Origin: Nitrospira sp.
GTDB lineage: Bacteria > Nitrospirota > Nitrospiria > Nitrospirales > Nitrospiraceae
Length of the DNA: 64,000 nt
Assembly (NCBI GenBank): GCA_024998565.1
Contig: JACOEM010000001.1
Span: forward strand, 124,001 to 188,000
Direction of reading: 5' to 3'
Below are positions 52,255 through 62,576 of the stretch, piece by piece. A program made the translations under genes and the position numbers. The notes under the pieces were generated by a model. It made no database searches. It was not told where the DNA came from and saw only the letters and a list, made by a program, of their open reading frames with translations. Within the stretch, counting starts at the first letter, position 1, and the number at the start of each line of letters is the position of its first letter.

Positions 52255-54129
52255 TCATGCCGATGGTTGCCGACGATGCCTCTCGATTGCAACCAACAGA
52301 AGTGAAATAGCGGCAGGCGTCACACCGGAAATACGCGAAGCCTGCCCTATCGATGCCGGTTTCACACGCTTGAGCTTCTCCCTGACTTCACCCGAGAAAC
52401 CGGTTATTCCGTCATAATCAAACTGATCTGGAATCGCTCTGTGCTCTAGCTTCTCCGATCGCTGAATCTGCTGCAGCTGCCGCTTAATATATCCTTCGTA
52501 TTTCACTTCGAGTTGAATCGCTTCCGCGATATCAACATCGTCAATATTAGCGCCACCGAACACTGCGACGATCTTTTCATACGTCATGTCCTGACGCCTG
52601 AGAATCTCAGCCAACGATTGTGTTGGTGCCACAGTGCCTATCTTCGCCTCTTCCATGAGCCGCTTCACATCAGACGTTATTTTCGGCCTGGTTTCCTTGA
52701 GGCGCTGAACTTCCCGTTCAATAGCAGACCGCTTCGCCTCCAGCTTCCCGTACACCTCATCAGATACCAATCCGATGCGGTGCCCGAGATCCATCAGGCG
52801 AAGATCGGCGTTGTCATGGCGGAGCAACAGACGGTATTCCGCGCGCGATGTGAACATCCGATAGGGTTCTCTGGCATCTTTCGTAATTAAATCATCAATT
52901 AACACGCCAATATAGGCCTGCGACCGATCCAGCACGAGCGGCTCTTCACCACGCCACCTCAAGGCCGCGTTTATTCCAGCCATAATTCCCTGGGCACCGG
53001 CCTCTTCATACCCGGACGTTCCATTGATTTGGCCGGCGTGGTAGAGCCCGGCAACTAATTTCGTCTCTAGCGAATTGTGAAGTTGGCGGGGAGGAAAATA
53101 ATCGTACTCGACCGCATACCCAGGCTTCAGCATTCTCGCCTGCTCAAGTCCGGGAATAGTTTTCAGGATGGCCGCTTGCACATCGACCGGGAGACTGGTT
53201 GAAATTCCATTCGGATAAAACTCGTTCGTATCCAACCCTTCCGGCTCGATGAAGATTTGATGCCGGTCTTTGTCGGCAAATCTCACGACCTTATCCTCGA
53301 TCGACGGGCAATATCGGGGACCGACAGAATCAATCACCCCGCTGAATAATGGCGATCTATCAATATTTTTCGCAATAATATCATGCGTTTGAGAGTTCGT
53401 ATATGTCAAGTGACAGGGCACCTGCGGCAAGGACACACGCTGCGTTCGGTAAGAAAACGGCGGTGGAGGATCATCTCCTGGCTGCAACTCCATCACAGAA
53501 AAATCGATAGAATCCCGATCGAGTCGGGGCGGAGTGCCGGTCTTTAACCGACCAACCTCAAAGCCAAAATCACGCATGCAATCGGACAGGTGCTCCGCAG
53601 AAGCCTCCCCGGCTCGACCGGCTGGAAAATGGTTGAGACCGATATGGATCAATCCCTTGAGAAACGTTCCCGACGTAAGCACCACTGCCCGCGCATGAAT
53701 AGACACACCGGCATCCGTCACGATACCGGTTACAGCCCCACCCCGGGTGAGGATGCGATCAACCGTCCCGCCCCTGACCTCAAGTGCCGGCTGCGCACGG
53801 AGCGTGCGCTGCATGACTTCGCGATAGACCTTCTTATCGCATTGCGCGCGTAAGGCACGGACCGCCGGGCCCTTGCTGGTATTGATCATCCGAAACTGAA
53901 TGCCGGCCTGGTCGGTATTCCGCCCCATTTCTCCGCCCAACGCATCGATCTCTTTGACGAGATGCCCCTTGGCAATGCCGCCGATCGCAGGATTGCAGGA
54001 CATCTGAGCGATCCGGTCCGGATCCATCGTGAGCAGGATCGTGCGCGCCCCCATGCGGGCTGCGGCCAGAGCCGCTTCACACCCGGCATGGCCCCCCCCG
54101 ACGACGATGACGTCACACTGTTCACTCAC
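52255..54129 (-). CDS. mnmG: tRNA uridine-34 carboxymethylaminomethyl enzyme MnmG (GidA)
   Basis: 624 residues from the GTG at 54129, 13 bases after mnmE. FAD-binding [20 protein letters not shown], then the [14 protein letters not shown] and [16 protein letters not shown] motifs. With MnmE it installs cmnm5 at U34. The frame is open 68 codons upstream into mnmE, but [13 protein letters not shown] is the natural N-terminus. Confidence 0.96.
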   Translation of the reverse strand: MSEQCDVIVVGGGHAGCEAALAAARMGARTILLTMDPDRIAQMSCNPAIGGIAKGHLVKEIDALGGEMGRNTDQAGIQFRMINTSKGPAVRALRAQCDKKVYREVMQRTLRAQPALEVRGGTVDRILTRGGAVTGIVTDAGVSIHARAVVLTSGTFLKGLIHIGLNHFPAGRAGEASAEHLSDCMRDFGFEVGRLKTGTPPRLDRDSIDFSVMELQPGDDPPPPFSYRTQRVSLPQVPCHLTYTNSQTHDIIAKNIDRSPLFSGVIDSVGPRYCPSIEDKVVRFADKDRHQIFIEPEGLDTNEFYPNGISTSLPVDVQAAILKTIPGLEQARMLKPGYAVEYDYFPPRQLHNSLETKLVAGLYHAGQINGTSGYEEAGAQGIMAGINAALRWRGEEPLVLDRSQAYIGVLIDDLITKDAREPYRMFTSRAEYRLLLRHDNADLRLMDLGHRIGLVSDEVYGKLEAKRSAIEREVQRLKETRPKITSDVKRLMEEAKIGTVAPTQSLAEILRRQDMTYEKIVAVFGGANIDDVDIAEAIQLEVKYEGYIKRQLQQIQRSEKLEHRAIPDQFDYDGITGFSGEVREKLKRVKPASIGQASRISGVTPAAISLLLVAIERHRRQPSA

Positions 54130-54142
54130 GACAAGAGTCCTT

Positions 54143-55573
54143 TCATTTCCCGATGCAAAACTCAGCGAAAATGCGCTCCAGAATTTCGTCGGTCGTGATA
54201 GCCCCGGTAATTTCACCCAAGGCATCGGCGGCAATGCGAAGATCCATGGCCACCAATTCGCCCGCACGTCCCGCATCCACCGACTGCCTGGCCTGCTCCA
54301 CACCTTGCAGGGCGCGCTCGAAGGCGGCGGCATGCCGGAGATTGGTCACCAGAACCCCGTCCCGAGGCTCCAACCGATGGGGCATTAGCCGGTGGCTGAT
54401 CGCATCCCGCAATCCATCCAGCCCGATCTGCATTTTCGCAGAGATTTCGAGCACACCGGCGTTCACGGGGCAGACACGGACAAGGTCTTCTTTCGAGATG
54501 CCAGATGGCAAGTCACACTTATTCACGACCAGCAATGCCTGCGCGGCCTCCTGACGACGAAGCAACATCCGATCACTCTCCAGTAACGGTTGCGAGCCGT
54601 CCAGAAGAATCAGCGCCAGGTCCGCGTCTTCCCACGCGAGGTGGCTCCGACGAATGCCTTCGGCCTCGACGGGGTCATCCGTGGCGCGGATGCCGGCCGT
54701 GTCGAAGAGTCGCACCGGAATGCCGTGGATACTGACGACCTCTTCCAACAAATCCCGCGTCGTGCCGGGAATCGGGGTGACGATTGCGCGGTCGCTCCGC
54801 AACAGGGCATTCAGCAAACTCGACTTGCCGACGTTTGGACGTCCGAGAATCGCCACTGCGGCGCCTTCTCTCCAGATTCGCCCTTCCTGACCGGACTGAA
54901 CCAATTGCCGCAGCTTAATCACGGTCTCATCGAGGAGCCGCAGAAGTTCGTCCTGCCGAACGAATGCGATATCCTCTTCCGAAAAATCGAGCGCCGCTTC
55001 GATATGCGCCAGGGACACGATTAAACCCGACCGCGTCTCCTCCACCTCACGGGACAATTCACCGCGCCGTTGGGATTGGGCAATCGCCAGACTGCGCGCA
55101 GTCTTCGCGCGAATCGTATCGAGCACGGCCTCGGCCTGCGCTAGATCCAGTCGGCCATTGAGGAAGGCGCGCTTGGTAAACTCTCCCGGTTCGGCCAGCC
55201 TGGCCCCTGCGGATATCAAACTCCGGCACAGCTGATCCAGTACGACTGGCCCCCCATGGCACTGCACCTCGACGACATCTTCGCCGGTATACGAATGCGG
55301 CCCCTTCATCACGACGACGAGCGCTTCATCGAGCACCGCATGCGGACGTGACTCCGTACTGTACGGAACGGCGTGTGTCGCTCCGGGCGAACCTACGTCC
55401 GCCAGCGCCATGACATGAGTTCGAAGGTCGTGAAGGGATTTGCCTGACCGGAGGCGCACGACTTGAGAAGCGACATCACAGGCGTGAAGCCCGCTGATAC
55501 GGACAACCCCGATGCCCCCTTCGCCTGGAGGGGTGGCGATAGCACAGATGGTATCGTCCAGCGCGCCATGCAT
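54143..55573 (-). CDS. mnmE: tRNA modification GTPase MnmE (TrmE)
   Basis: 476 residues: N-terminal folate-binding domain ([20 protein letters not shown]), helical domain, and inserted G domain ([29 protein letters not shown]). The C-terminal CIGK box ends the protein (FCIGK). It is the partner of MnmG. Confidence 0.97.
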   Translation of the reverse strand: MHGALDDTICAIATPPGEGGIGVVRISGLHACDVASQVVRLRSGKSLHDLRTHVMALADVGSPGATHAVPYSTESRPHAVLDEALVVVMKGPHSYTGEDVVEVQCHGGPVVLDQLCRSLISAGARLAEPGEFTKRAFLNGRLDLAQAEAVLDTIRAKTARSLAIAQSQRRGELSREVEETRSGLIVSLAHIEAALDFSEEDIAFVRQDELLRLLDETVIKLRQLVQSGQEGRIWREGAAVAILGRPNVGKSSLLNALLRSDRAIVTPIPGTTRDLLEEVVSIHGIPVRLFDTAGIRATDDPVEAEGIRRSHLAWEDADLALILLDGSQPLLESDRMLLRRQEAAQALLVVNKCDLPSGISKEDLVRVCPVNAGVLEISAKMQIGLDGLRDAISHRLMPHRLEPRDGVLVTNLRHAAAFERALQGVEQARQSVDAGRAGELVAMDLRIAADALGEITGAITTDEILERIFAEFCIGK

Positions 55574-55594
55574 GACGCACCCAATCGTGTGGAA

Positions 55595-57337
55595 TTACTC
55601 GGATGGACTGTTGCGCCGCTTGCCGCTGCTCTTCTGCTCTTTCGGTTCGTCGCCGGTGACAGCATCAGCGTCCGCAGCAGCCACTTGCCACTTCTTCCCG
55701 AACAGACGCTCGGTCACCACCTGCTGGGTGATCGTAAGCGTATTGTTCGTCAGCCAATAGAGCACCAATCCGGCGGGGAAGTTCACGAACAGGAACGTCA
55801 TGAACACCGGCAGAAACAGCATGATCTTCGCCTGCGTCGGATCCATCGTGGTCGGAGTGATCTTTTGCTGAATGACCATGGTGGCGCCCATGACTATCGG
55901 CAGCACGTAGTAGGGATCCTGCACGGACAGGTCTTTGATCCAGAGCATGAACGGGGCCTGCCGAAGATCGATCGTCATATATAGAATATTGAACAGCGCC
56001 ACGAAGACCGGCATCTGCAGCACCATCGGCAGACAGCCGCCGACCGGATTCACCCGATGATCCTTGTAGAGCTTGATCAGTTCCTTGTTCAGCCGCTCAC
56101 GATCGTCCTTGAACTTCGTCTGCAGGGCCAGCACTTTCGGCTGAATGACCTGCATCTGCTTCATGGACTTGTAGCTCTTGTACTGCAGCGGCACGAACAT
56201 CAGCTTGATCAGCATGGTCAAGAGAATGATCGTGATCCCGTAGTTGTGCGTAAATTCATAGAGGAATCGCAGCACATAGAAAATCGGCTTGGCCACCGCC
56301 TTGACCAACCCCCAACTCCCAAATACAAACCAGCCGAAATCGATCGTATCTTCCAGCCCGACGTTTAAGCGTTTCAGCGTGTCGTACTCTTTGGGCCCGG
56401 CGTAGAGCTGCATCGCCATCGTTGTCCCGTTTCCGGGCGCGGCGTAGCGGACACCGGCCGACACCAACTTGTCCCCTTCCTTCTTCGCGAGGGCAGCCGA
56501 AGCCTTTTGCGGCATCAACACACTTAAGAAATACTTATCCTGAATGGCCGACCACTTCACGTCGCCTTTGCGTTCAGCCTCGCCGTCCGGTGTTTCCTTC
56601 AGTACCTTGTCGTCGACCAATGACGCCGACCCCATGAGCCCGATGAAACCCTCTCCCCACTCCACAATACCGAAATTGGTGCCGAGAGTGACGTCCACCG
56701 GAGTCGTCAGCCCTTGCGTGCGAATCGCAATGTCCACCACGTAGGACCCATGGTGAAAGGTCAGCTCCTTCTCCACGTCAACATTCTTCTGGGTATCGTG
56801 GTACCGGAAGGTGAGGTGACCGACAGGATGCGCGCTATCGAGATGCGAGAGATCCTGGGTAACCTGATAGAGGGCAGATCCAAGGTCGCTGGTCACGGCT
56901 TGATCCCCGGTCACCAGGCTCAGAGGTCCCTTGAACCGTCCTCCGCTATAGACCAACTGCACAGGCGTCGAGCTCTGCTCGACAGCCGCGCTGTACCGCT
57001 TCAATTCCCACGATCTAAGCACGGCGCCGCGATTGCTGAATTTGGCACGAAACAGTTCCGTGTCCACTTCAACCGTTTGCTCTTCGCTTGCTGCCCCGGT
57101 CGCATTGCCGGGAGAAGCGGGGGCATCATTCACGGAGGAGACCGGATCAACAGTCGCAGCCTTCGCCGAATCTCCCGCTCCCCCCGCAGGCTTACCTGTC
57201 TCGGCTACAGGGCTTGGATTCGTAGCCACCTGCACCGGCTCAGAGGGCGGCAACAGCCCCATGCCCTTGAGCAGATAGTCGTAACCGATAATCACGGCCA
57301 GGGAGACGATGAGAAAGATAATGACGCGTTTTTCCAT
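55595..57337 (-). CDS. yidC: Membrane protein insertase YidC
   Basis: 580 residues. An N-terminal membrane anchor (VIIFLIVSLAVIIGYDYLL) is followed by a low-complexity Ala/Pro/Ser linker and the large periplasmic domain. The insertase core starts near residue 360 (FLYEFTHNYGITIILLTMLI), and MVLQMPVFVALFNILY and NFPAGLVLYWLTNNTLTI are conserved. The tail is positively charged. It lies between mnmE and yidD in the usual rpmH-rnpA-yidD-yidC order. Confidence 0.97.
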   Translation of the reverse strand: MEKRVIIFLIVSLAVIIGYDYLLKGMGLLPPSEPVQVATNPSPVAETGKPAGGAGDSAKAATVDPVSSVNDAPASPGNATGAASEEQTVEVDTELFRAKFSNRGAVLRSWELKRYSAAVEQSSTPVQLVYSGGRFKGPLSLVTGDQAVTSDLGSALYQVTQDLSHLDSAHPVGHLTFRYHDTQKNVDVEKELTFHHGSYVVDIAIRTQGLTTPVDVTLGTNFGIVEWGEGFIGLMGSASLVDDKVLKETPDGEAERKGDVKWSAIQDKYFLSVLMPQKASAALAKKEGDKLVSAGVRYAAPGNGTTMAMQLYAGPKEYDTLKRLNVGLEDTIDFGWFVFGSWGLVKAVAKPIFYVLRFLYEFTHNYGITIILLTMLIKLMFVPLQYKSYKSMKQMQVIQPKVLALQTKFKDDRERLNKELIKLYKDHRVNPVGGCLPMVLQMPVFVALFNILYMTIDLRQAPFMLWIKDLSVQDPYYVLPIVMGATMVIQQKITPTTMDPTQAKIMLFLPVFMTFLFVNFPAGLVLYWLTNNTLTITQQVVTERLFGKKWQVAAADADAVTGDEPKEQKSSGKRRNSPSE

Positions 57338-57383
57338 GGAATTTATGTACTGGACAGAAGCTGAAGAGTTATTGCCACGACGG

Positions 57384-57647
57384 TTACCGTACCGGATCCA
57401 CTCCGCCGGGATGGAAGGGATGACATTTCAGCAGGCGCCTGCCCGCCATGAGAAGCCCCTTGAGAATGCCATACCGTTCGATGGCCTCCTGGGCATACAC
57501 GGAACACGTGGGATGGAACCGGCACGCAGGCCCGAGCAATGGGGACAGACAGGCTCGATAGATCATCAAGAGGACAATGCACAGCCGCCTCAGAGCGAGG
57601 GTTCCCCAAAACGGGCCAACCGCTGCCTTTGTAATGTGCCTCGCCAT
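57384..57647 (-). CDS. yidD: Membrane protein insertion efficiency factor YidD
   Basis: 87 residues from [15 protein letters not shown]. The family core is clear: [20 protein letters not shown] with three conserved Cys and KCHPFHPGG at the end. It is a small amphipathic membrane-surface protein. The start overlaps rnpA out of frame by 58 bases; a shorter product starting near LRRLCIVLL is possible. Confidence 0.88.
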   Translation of the reverse strand: MARHITKAAVGPFWGTLALRRLCIVLLMIYRACLSPLLGPACRFHPTCSVYAQEAIERYGILKGLLMAGRRLLKCHPFHPGGVDPVR

Positions 57648-57958
57648 AGGTTCTGCAGCTCCGCAAACGGCAGATTCAGGCACTCTCGTTTCGGAAACAC
57701 GAGAAATGCGAGACCTGGGACAAGTGCCGGGCGCACCGCGCGGCCCAATTCCCGAAACAGGCGCTTTGCCCGATTCCGACGCACTGCTGTTCCGAACCGT
57801 CGCCCGATCACAATCCCCAACATCGCATCCTGGGACAGACCCGGACAAATCTGGAGATTGAATAGTCCTGTTGAAACCCGTCGGCCGTTCTTCTTGATGT
57901 GCTGAATGTCCCGGCTACGCTTCAAGAAAAACGGAACAGCCCGTTGCCCTGCCGACAT
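57590..57958 (-). CDS. rnpA: Ribonuclease P protein component
   Basis: 122 residues, the basic protein subunit of RNase P. The RNR motif is present as [20 protein letters not shown] (in part: [13 protein letters not shown]), preceded by [17 protein letters not shown]. It lies 180 bases after rpmH, a longer gap than in most genomes. Confidence 0.94.
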   Translation of the reverse strand: MSAGQRAVPFFLKRSRDIQHIKKNGRRVSTGLFNLQICPGLSQDAMLGIVIGRRFGTAVRRNRAKRLFRELGRAVRPALVPGLAFLVFPKRECLNLPFAELQNLWRGTLQRQRLARFGEPSL

Positions 57959-58138
57959 AACACACCTGCCTGTGGGTCACCAGTCCACACAAGGCCTCAA
58001 AGACCAGAGGCCGCGTGCCAAGACTGTGCGTCGCCGCATTTTTACTACGACCAGGCTAAGACGACAGAACCCACCCCAGGTGTACCATCCACCACCTGGA
58101 TGTTGCCTACTTGCAGATTGCCTAGCGGCAGGAAAGAA

Positions 58139-58276
58139 TCAGACGGTGAGACGAGCGCGGCCTTTGGCTCTACGACGAGCGATAACTTTTCGGCCGTTCT
58201 TGGTGCTCATGCGCTTCCGAAATCCATGTTCCCGCTTGCGCTTGAGATTCGAAGGTTGTTTAAAAGTGAACGACAT
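58139..58276 (-). CDS. rpmH: Ribosomal protein L34
   Basis: 45 residues, too short for many gene finders. It reads [20 protein letters not shown], then [20 protein letters not shown], the L34 signature, ending RLTV. It begins the rpmH-rnpA-yidD-yidC-mnmE-mnmG-rsmG-parA-parB block. No dnaA lies upstream within the window. Confidence 0.96.
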   Translation of the reverse strand: MSFTFKQPSNLKRKREHGFRKRMSTKNGRKVIARRRAKGRARLTV

Positions 58277-58767
58277 TGCGCACTCCTTGTCGAGAGATCA
58301 TTTTTCAATGAAGAGGCCGCATTATAGGGGCGGGACAGGAGGGTGTCAATCAACCTTGACGCGTCAATCCGCCCTGCAAGGGCGCACGAAAGGAGAACCA
58401 GAGCTGAATGGGGAAAGGTTTCTGACCGCGCGATCGCTACTCAACCTCGAACTCTTGAGGCACTCTTGCCCGACTGTGACAAACATGCCACAGAAACAGG
58501 CAGAGGATGCGTCTTGCCGCATTGATCTAACTAATTGTTCTGAAAAGACAATCGTTCCAGTCTGCAACAATCTCCACCCTGGCATCCAGCTTGCGTTGGT
58601 AGATTCCGGAGCTGTGGGCCGTAACGGAATGGAGCTATTCCTGGCAGCCTTCGGCCGCAGCAGAAACCGGATATACGCATTCTGAACTGGCCATGCTTGT
58701 CCGCGCGTGTCAGTGACAAAACGAGAAGAGCTCGCGAGAATCGCTCCCTGCGAGATAGAATGAATCG
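58277..58767. other. Intergenic region upstream of rpmH
   Basis: About 490 bases between divergent rpmH and the L,D-transpeptidase-like gene. It must hold both promoters. I found no TTATCCACA-type DnaA boxes, AT-rich unwinding element or small gene, so it does not look like oriC. Confidence 0.5.
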
Positions 58768-59916
58768 ATGAGACGCCTGAAGCACATTTGTCGCATCTTC
58801 TGCAGCCTAGCCCTCGTCGGTCTCCTGTCGATGAGTCTGGGAGGGTGCGTCGAAACAGTCCCCGACGAGCTGGTGGAAGCCATCGAAAGCATCGACCGTG
58901 ACCTCGTGACGCTGCGGGCATCCGACATCAGCCCCGAAGCCTATTCAAAATTCTCCCGCGAATGGATTTCTTTACGAGCCCGCATTCAATCCGACGAAAA
59001 TATCGTCCGTTGGCCGTGGGAAGAGAATGAGCTGGAGACCGACCTCGAAAACCTGCAAGTCGAAGGGGCGCAGCTCGTGGCCGACGTGAACACGCGCCTC
59101 CAAGCACAACGCACCGCCGCCGAAACGAAACTGGCCAAGGTCGAGCAACGGCTCCGCCTCTTGAACACCCGCGTAGGAGATATCGGCAGCCGTGTCGTAC
59201 TCGGCGAACATCCGGTTGAAACCGAACTGCTTGTACGACAAGCTCGACTGTTCATTGAACAGGGACAGTTCGACCATGCCATCCAGGCTTCAGATCGTGC
59301 AGGAAAAATACTGCTCACCCAAACAGCCTTGCTGACAAACGAGTTGGGCCGATATGCCGATGACGACCTCATTGCGGCCTGGCGAGAATCAGCCCAACGA
59401 ACCATTGAGTGGTCCCGCACCCATCGCGCGCAGGCCATTGTCATCAGCAAGGCCGACCGAGTGCTGTCGCTGTACAAGAACGGCAAGAAAGTATTGACCT
59501 ATCCCATCCGCCTGGGGTCGAGAGGCATCCGGGCGAAACAGCACTACGGCGACGGTGCGACACCCGAAGGCGAATATCGCATTCACCGCAAGCGCGGGTC
59601 GGGACAGACCCCGTATTTCCGCGCGCTGATTCTCGACTATCCCAATGCCGACGACCGACGCCGCTTTGAGGAAGCACAGCGATCAGGGTTGATTCCCAAG
59701 AGTCAGCATATGCCAGGCCTGATCCAGCTCCATGGCATCGCACAAGGCATCACGGATCAACCATACGGCAGCATCCTGTTGGACAATCCGCAGATTGCTG
59801 TGCTCTTTGACCAAGTTTCTGTCGGAACACCTGTCACTATTGTCGGCGCACTGGAATCGCAAAATTCCATCTCTCTCGTACTGGCCGATCTGGGTGACCA
59901 GGAAGAAGAAACCTAA
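58768..59916 (+). CDS. L,D-transpeptidase-fold (YkuD) lipoprotein with Ser in place of the catalytic Cys
   Basis: 382 residues. Lipoprotein signal with lipobox LGGC (Cys27), then a long helical coiled-coil region (about 35-215) and a YkuD domain (about 222-365). The domain has IRLGSRGIRAKQHYGDGATP, PEGEYRIHRK and the active-site His322-Gly323 in LIQLHGIAQG. Where the catalytic motif SxGC(I/V) should be, the sequence is QPYGSILLDN, Ser335 (codon AGC at 59770-59772). This suggests loss of transpeptidation or a binding role, unless Ser serves as nucleophile. Confidence 0.85.
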   Translation: MRRLKHICRIFCSLALVGLLSMSLGGCVETVPDELVEAIESIDRDLVTLRASDISPEAYSKFSREWISLRARIQSDENIVRWPWEENELETDLENLQVEGAQLVADVNTRLQAQRTAAETKLAKVEQRLRLLNTRVGDIGSRVVLGEHPVETELLVRQARLFIEQGQFDHAIQASDRAGKILLTQTALLTNELGRYADDDLIAAWRESAQRTIEWSRTHRAQAIVISKADRVLSLYKNGKKVLTYPIRLGSRGIRAKQHYGDGATPEGEYRIHRKRGSGQTPYFRALILDYPNADDRRRFEEAQRSGLIPKSQHMPGLIQLHGIAQGITDQPYGSILLDNPQIAVLFDQVSVGTPVTIVGALESQNSISLVLADLGDQEEET

Positions 59917-60092
59917 GACATCCATCCCGCCGCACGACCGCTCCAACCGCACAGCACCCACACCCCCTCATTTAAAACACTCCTACGCGGCCTCTGGCTT
60001 CTCTTCGTTTGCCTTTTGGCACGCTCGAACCTAAGATACGAACGAGCCGAGGTCCATCGATTCGTTCCTCCACTAACGGAAGAGAGCGTGTT

Positions 60093-61796
60093 ATGCCGAC
60101 CCGTCCCACTGCATCGCTCCTGCTCGACAACCCGACCATCAGCAAAACGCTGGACGACCTGGCGAACAGCCATACGATCGAGCGTATCTGGACACGAGAC
60201 CATACCCTCTGGAAGCCCAGTCCGACTGAAATCGACAATCGGCTCGGCTGGCTGACGGTTCTCGACCACATGCAGGACGGACTCGCCGAGTTACGGAGCT
60301 TCTCGCAGGCCACCCGGGAAGCTCGCATTACCGACGTCGTGCTTCTTGGAATGGGTGGAAGCAGCTTGGGGCCCGAAGTCCTCCGCTGCACATTTGGTTC
60401 TGCCAAGGGGTGCCCCAAACTCTGGGTGCTGGACTCCACCGTCCCGGGTTGGGTTCGTCAGGTGACGAAAGCGATTCAACCGGCGCGAACCCTCTTTCTC
60501 GTGGCCAGCAAGTCCGGAGGAACGATTGAAGTGATGTCACTCTTCGCTCACTTCTGGGAACTTGTCCGACGGACCAAAGGCAATCGCGGCGGAGCCCAGT
60601 TTGTCGCCATCACGGACCCCGGCACCGGACTCGAACAGCTGGCGCGCGAACGCGGGTTTTGGCGCACGTTCACGAATCAACCGGACATCGGCGGGCGGTA
60701 CTCCGTCCTCTCCTACTTTGGCTTGGTGCCCGCGGCACTGCTGGGACTCGACGTGGGCAAACTCCTCAGCCGGGCGGTCGCCATGCGTGAGGCTTGTCGA
60801 CACACCACTCACCCGAAGGACAACCCGGGAGCAGCCCTGGGAGGGATGATGGCCGCGATGGCCATGGCAGGGCGGGACAAGGTCACTCTGCTGACCTCCC
60901 CCGCGCTCAATTCATTTGGACTCTGGGTGGAACAACTCCTCGCGGAAAGCACCGGGAAGGAAGGCACCGGCATCGTCCCCGTGGCAGGAGAGCCCCTCGC
61001 CTCCCCGACTGCCTATGGAGCTGATCGGCTCTTCGTCGCGCTTCGACTCAAAGGCGACCGTAATGCTGCGTTGGATCGATCCATCATCGCGCTGCAACGG
61101 GCCGGGCATCCGGTATTTCGATTGAACCTGGCGGACCGCTACGACCTCGGCGGGGAATTCTTCCGTTGGGAATTCGCGACCGCGGTCGCAGGACATGCGC
61201 TCGGCATCCATCCGTTCGATCAGCCGAACGTGCAGGAAAGCAAAGACAACACCGCTCGCGTCTTAAAAGACGTTGAAACACAAGGACGATTCCGCTCACT
61301 GCCGATGCTCACGCCCAAGCAGGCACTGACCCGATTGCTCGAACAGGCGGCGCCCAATCGCTACCTGGCCATTCTGGCGTACACCACTCCCGGCCCTCAA
61401 CTGGATGCCTCGATACGTGCGTTGCGCAAAGCGGTGATGCTGCGCCACCACATCGCCACCACTGCGGGCTATGGTCCCCGGTACCTGCATTCCACAGGCC
61501 AACTCCACAAAGGCGGCCCGAACAGCGGCCTGTTCCTCGAATTCGTGGACAGCATGAAACCTGACGTTCCGGTCCCCGACAAGTTCTATTCCTTCGGCAC
61601 GCTGGCACAGGCGCAAGCTGTCGGGGATCTTCAATCATTGCAGACGCATCAGCGCCCGGCCGTACGTATCGCCCTCGGCCCCAATCCCGTGCGCACTATC
61701 CGAAGCCTTATTGCCATGCTCACCCCAGCCAAAGCCGGCCGTCGTAAACCCGCTGCAACAAAACGTCCTCTCCCCAAACGCGGCACTCACCGTTGA
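60093..61796 (+). CDS. pgi: Glucose-6-phosphate isomerase
   Basis: 567 residues from the ATG at 60093. LLGMGGSSLGPEVLR and FLVASKSGGTIEVMSLF are the sugar-phosphate (SIS) motifs, GGRYSVLSYFGLVPAALLGLD (in part: GRYSVLSYFGLVPAAL) continues the family pattern, and AVAGHALGIHPFDQPNVQESK contains the conserved region. It resembles the isomerase half of transaldolase-isomerase fusions rather than E. coli Pgi. One base separates its stop from pgl. Confidence 0.93.
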   Translation: MPTRPTASLLLDNPTISKTLDDLANSHTIERIWTRDHTLWKPSPTEIDNRLGWLTVLDHMQDGLAELRSFSQATREARITDVVLLGMGGSSLGPEVLRCTFGSAKGCPKLWVLDSTVPGWVRQVTKAIQPARTLFLVASKSGGTIEVMSLFAHFWELVRRTKGNRGGAQFVAITDPGTGLEQLARERGFWRTFTNQPDIGGRYSVLSYFGLVPAALLGLDVGKLLSRAVAMREACRHTTHPKDNPGAALGGMMAAMAMAGRDKVTLLTSPALNSFGLWVEQLLAESTGKEGTGIVPVAGEPLASPTAYGADRLFVALRLKGDRNAALDRSIIALQRAGHPVFRLNLADRYDLGGEFFRWEFATAVAGHALGIHPFDQPNVQESKDNTARVLKDVETQGRFRSLPMLTPKQALTRLLEQAAPNRYLAILAYTTPGPQLDASIRALRKAVMLRHHIATTAGYGPRYLHSTGQLHKGGPNSGLFLEFVDSMKPDVPVPDKFYSFGTLAQAQAVGDLQSLQTHQRPAVRIALGPNPVRTIRSLIAMLTPAKAGRRKPAATKRPLPKRGTHR

Positions 61797-61797
61797 C

Positions 61798-62559
61798 ATG
61801 TTCCAGGCTCCAGAAATCCACCACTTCTCTGACACCCAGGAACTGACCCGTGCCGCGGCAGGCCTCTTCCTGGAAATGGGCAGGCGGGCGATCACCGAGC
61901 GGCATCGTTTCCTCGTGGCTCTCTCGGGCGGCTCAACTCCGAAGACCCTGTATTCGATCCTGGCCAGCAAGGAGTACGCACGGCAACTCGACTGGAGCAA
62001 GGTGCACTTTCTGTTCGGCGACGAGCGGAGCGTACCGCCTACACATGCCGACAGCAATTTCGCCATGGCGAACGCCATGTTGTTCAGCCCCTTGCACATT
62101 CCCTCCGCACAGATTCACAGGATACGCGGCGAAGACCCGCCTGAAGCGGCGGCAGCTCACTATGAAACCACCCTGCGTCACCTCACTGCAGCCGCCCCCG
62201 GACAATGGCCACAATTGGATCTTGTCCTTCTGGGCATGGGCGACGATGGCCACACCGCGTCCCTCTTTCCCGGTACGGCATCACTGACTGAAGAGACTCG
62301 TTGGGTGGTTCCCGGCACTTCTCCCCAGGGAACGCGGGCACGGGTGACTCTCACCCTAGGTGTGATCAATCACGCGAGTGTGATACTGTTCCTCGTCGCC
62401 GGACTGAACAAAGCCGCGGTCGTGCGACGCCTACTGGAGCAGCGGCCCGGTGATCCCGGCCCGTATCCCGCAGCCTTGGTTCGGCCTGAGACCGGACGAC
62501 TGTTGTGGTATCTTGACCGCGCCGCGGCATCCGAATTGACCGCAACCACTGACGATTAG
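61798..62559 (+). CDS. pgl: 6-phosphogluconolactonase
   Basis: 253 residues from the ATG at 61798. The family motifs ALSGGSTPKTLYSIL, VHFLFGDERSVPPTHADSNF and DLVLLGMGDDGHTASLFPGT are intact. It hydrolyses the lactone made by glucose-6-P dehydrogenase, a gene not in this window. It is tightly coupled to pgi and glk. Confidence 0.95.
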   Translation: MFQAPEIHHFSDTQELTRAAAGLFLEMGRRAITERHRFLVALSGGSTPKTLYSILASKEYARQLDWSKVHFLFGDERSVPPTHADSNFAMANAMLFSPLHIPSAQIHRIRGEDPPEAAAAHYETTLRHLTAAAPGQWPQLDLVLLGMGDDGHTASLFPGTASLTEETRWVVPGTSPQGTRARVTLTLGVINHASVILFLVAGLNKAAVVRRLLEQRPGDPGPYPAALVRPETGRLLWYLDRAAASELTATTDD

Positions 62560-62576
62560 TCATCGCAAGAGGCACC

